NCBI RefSeq assembly: GCF_001428825.1
Contig: NZ_LMIT01000011.1
Location: 140,859 to 204,858 of the forward strand
DNA from: Nocardioides sp. Root240
Lineage (GTDB): Bacteria; Actinomycetota; Actinomycetes; Propionibacteriales; Nocardioidaceae
DNA: 64,000 nucleotides
Direction of reading: 5' to 3'
Shown: positions 62,884 through 64,000 of the stretch, piece after piece
Position numbering within the stretch: the stretch's first letter is position 1
How the letters are laid out: each line of letters starts with the position of its first letter
The notes under the pieces: generated by a model
What the model was told of the DNA's origin: nothing
Databases searched by the model: none
The model's input: only the letters and a program-made list of their open reading frames with translations
Translations under genes and position numbers: made by a program

Positions 62884-64000
62884 GTGGGGAGCAATGACGA
62901 GTTCGGACCGGACACGGAGACCATCCGTGCCTGGCTGGCCAAGCGCGCCACCTACGCGAAGGACGCGCGCGTCGTCGGCGCACCCCGAGGGACCCTCACG
63001 GCCGAGGTGCCGACGTACACCCCTCGCGTCCCCGAGGCCACCGAGCCCGCCGAGCCCACGGAGACCGACGAGCCCCACGACGTCGTCGACGAGACGCCCG
63101 CCCCGCCCACGGCCCCCACCTCCCGGCCGACCGCTGGCTGGCCCGACACCCGCGACGCGGGCCGGTCCGTGCTCGACGCGCTCGGCGACGAGACGCCTTC
63201 GAGGAACACGCCCGCAGGCCCCGGCAGCCCGGGCGCCGACTCGACGGCCGCGGGTCGTTCCGTGGTCGACGCGCTGCGCGCCGACGACCCGCCGCGCGCG
63301 AAGGCGCGGCCCGACAGGGCCGACAAGCAGAGGTCCGGCAACGAGAAGCCCGGCAAGGAGAAGTCCGGCAAGGAGAAGGGCGACCAGCCCGTCGAACGCC
63401 CGGCGCCGACCGGCCGCGCGTCGAAGTCGGTGCGGGTCAGCGCGCCGGCGGGCCGCACGAAGTACCAGGCCTCCGACCGGCCCGCACCCCACTACGAAGC
63501 CCCCACCACGCAACCGGTGCGCCGCGGCCGCTGGACCGAGCCCGAGGAGAACCTCAACTCCGTCGAGGCCACCACCGACGTCACCTTCCCGGTCCGCAAG
63601 GGCGCACGCCGCGCCCTGGCATGGGTGCTGCTCGCCTCCGCGCTCGCGACCGGCGCGGCGTCGTACCTCGCCAGCCTGGACCGCACACCCGCGATGATCG
63701 TGATCGCCAGCGTGCTCGGCGTCCTCACCCTGACCGTGTGGGCGGTGCGCGCCAGCATGGTGACCACCGAGATCACCATCCGCCGCGGCAAGCTCACGGT
63801 GACCCGCGCCGGCCACAGCGAGATGGTCGAGATCTCCGGCAACCACACGACCATCGCGATCATCGGCGAGCCGGGTCACCGCCGCTGGACGGTGCTCTTC
63901 GAGCGCCCCGGCCTCCCGCTCGTCGTCGTCAACGAGAGCATGGTCGACGCGCACTGGTTCACCAGCGCGCTCTACCGGCTGCGCCCCGACCTCCGCCCCG
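62884..64000 (+). CDS. Third membrane protein with C-terminal beta module, 3' end outside
   Basis: GTG 62884, with AGGAGG 8 nt upstream, opens a frame that continues past the window edge (372 codons visible). Residues 1-230 are disordered and rich in Pro/Asp/Lys, and include the repeated motif GRSVLDALGDE and GRSVVDALRAD. Two membrane helices (ALAWVLLASALATGAASYL near 245, MIVIASVLGVLTLTVWAV near 270) precede a beta-rich module with TVTRAGHSEMVEI, GEPGHRRWTVLFERPG and SMVDAHWFTSALYRLRPDL. The last block matches the ends of the proteins at 27684 and 32153, so the protein probably ends just beyond. No catalytic motif. Confidence 0.83.
   Translation, partial: MGSNDEFGPDTETIRAWLAKRATYAKDARVVGAPRGTLTAEVPTYTPRVPEATEPAEPTETDEPHDVVDETPAPPTAPTSRPTAGWPDTRDAGRSVLDALGDETPSRNTPAGPGSPGADSTAAGRSVVDALRADDPPRAKARPDRADKQRSGNEKPGKEKSGKEKGDQPVERPAPTGRASKSVRVSAPAGRTKYQASDRPAPHYEAPTTQPVRRGRWTEPEENLNSVEATTDVTFPVRKGARRALAWVLLASALATGAASYLASLDRTPAMIVIASVLGVLTLTVWAVRASMVTTEITIRRGKLTVTRAGHSEMVEISGNHTTIAIIGEPGHRRWTVLFERPGLPLVVVNESMVDAHWFTSALYRLRPDLRP

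Overview
The window is chromosomal DNA of a very GC-rich actinobacterium, most likely a Nocardioides-like member of the Nocardioidaceae. Supporting signs are mycothiol synthase (mshD), a GlnR-type orphan regulator, a Zur-type repressor, PHO boxes of the GTTCACC class, many GTG/TTG starts, several apparently leaderless -10 (TANNNT) promoters, and GGTCGAGTAG...TATCGAGACC palindromic repeats. The genus is inferred, not proven.

Region 1 (1-23.9 kb) is a surface-glycan locus of about two dozen genes. It has sugar-nucleotide enzymes (gmd, a second gmd-like SDR, a GDP-mannose 3,5-epimerase-like enzyme, a CDP-glucose 4,6-dehydratase-like enzyme), four glycosyltransferases, a phosphoglycosyl transferase, a Wzx-type flippase, a Wzy/ligase-type polymerase, and several methyltransferases. 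It also holds an unusual acyl set (acyl carrier protein, ketoreductase, acyl-AMP ligase, condensation-domain protein, hexapeptide acyltransferase, SGNH esterase-like protein) and a sulfotransferase. The likely product is a methylated, acylated and sulfated polysaccharide or glycolipid. Strong hairpins and two copies of a 140-bp repeat lie between convergent genes here.

Region 2 (24-32.8 kb) holds moaD-like, glnR, an FMN glutamate-synthase-like gene and mshD. It is followed by a 1495-residue coiled-coil membrane protein overlapping a smaller protein with the same C-terminal membrane/beta module. A third member of this family runs off the right end (62884-64000).

Region 3 (32.9-44.1 kb) is phosphate metabolism: ppk with a PHO box, a DUF47-pit pair, an orphan winged-helix regulator with a degenerate receiver, and pstSCAB with a PHO box and an intercistronic hairpin. 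A MutT1-type Nudix hydrolase follows. Region 4 (44.1-49.5 kb) has a membrane-anchored unknown, a copper operon (csoR, copZ, an anchored His-rich protein, copA), a 51-residue conserved protein and cspA.

Region 5 (49742-62071) is a 12.3-kb integrated element in the 3' half of tRNA-Lys(TTT), bounded by a perfect 49-bp direct repeat. It carries an integrase, an excisionase-like protein, a replication-type HTH protein, a compact chain of small genes with 4-nt overlaps, a small-terminase-like protein, tail-chaperone and tape-measure genes, and cargo. It has no capsid, portal or large terminase, so it looks like a phage satellite or a reduced prophage. Beyond the tRNA lie an inverted-repeat element also found at 7.1 kb, a zur gene with a probable operator, and the start of the third membrane-module protein.
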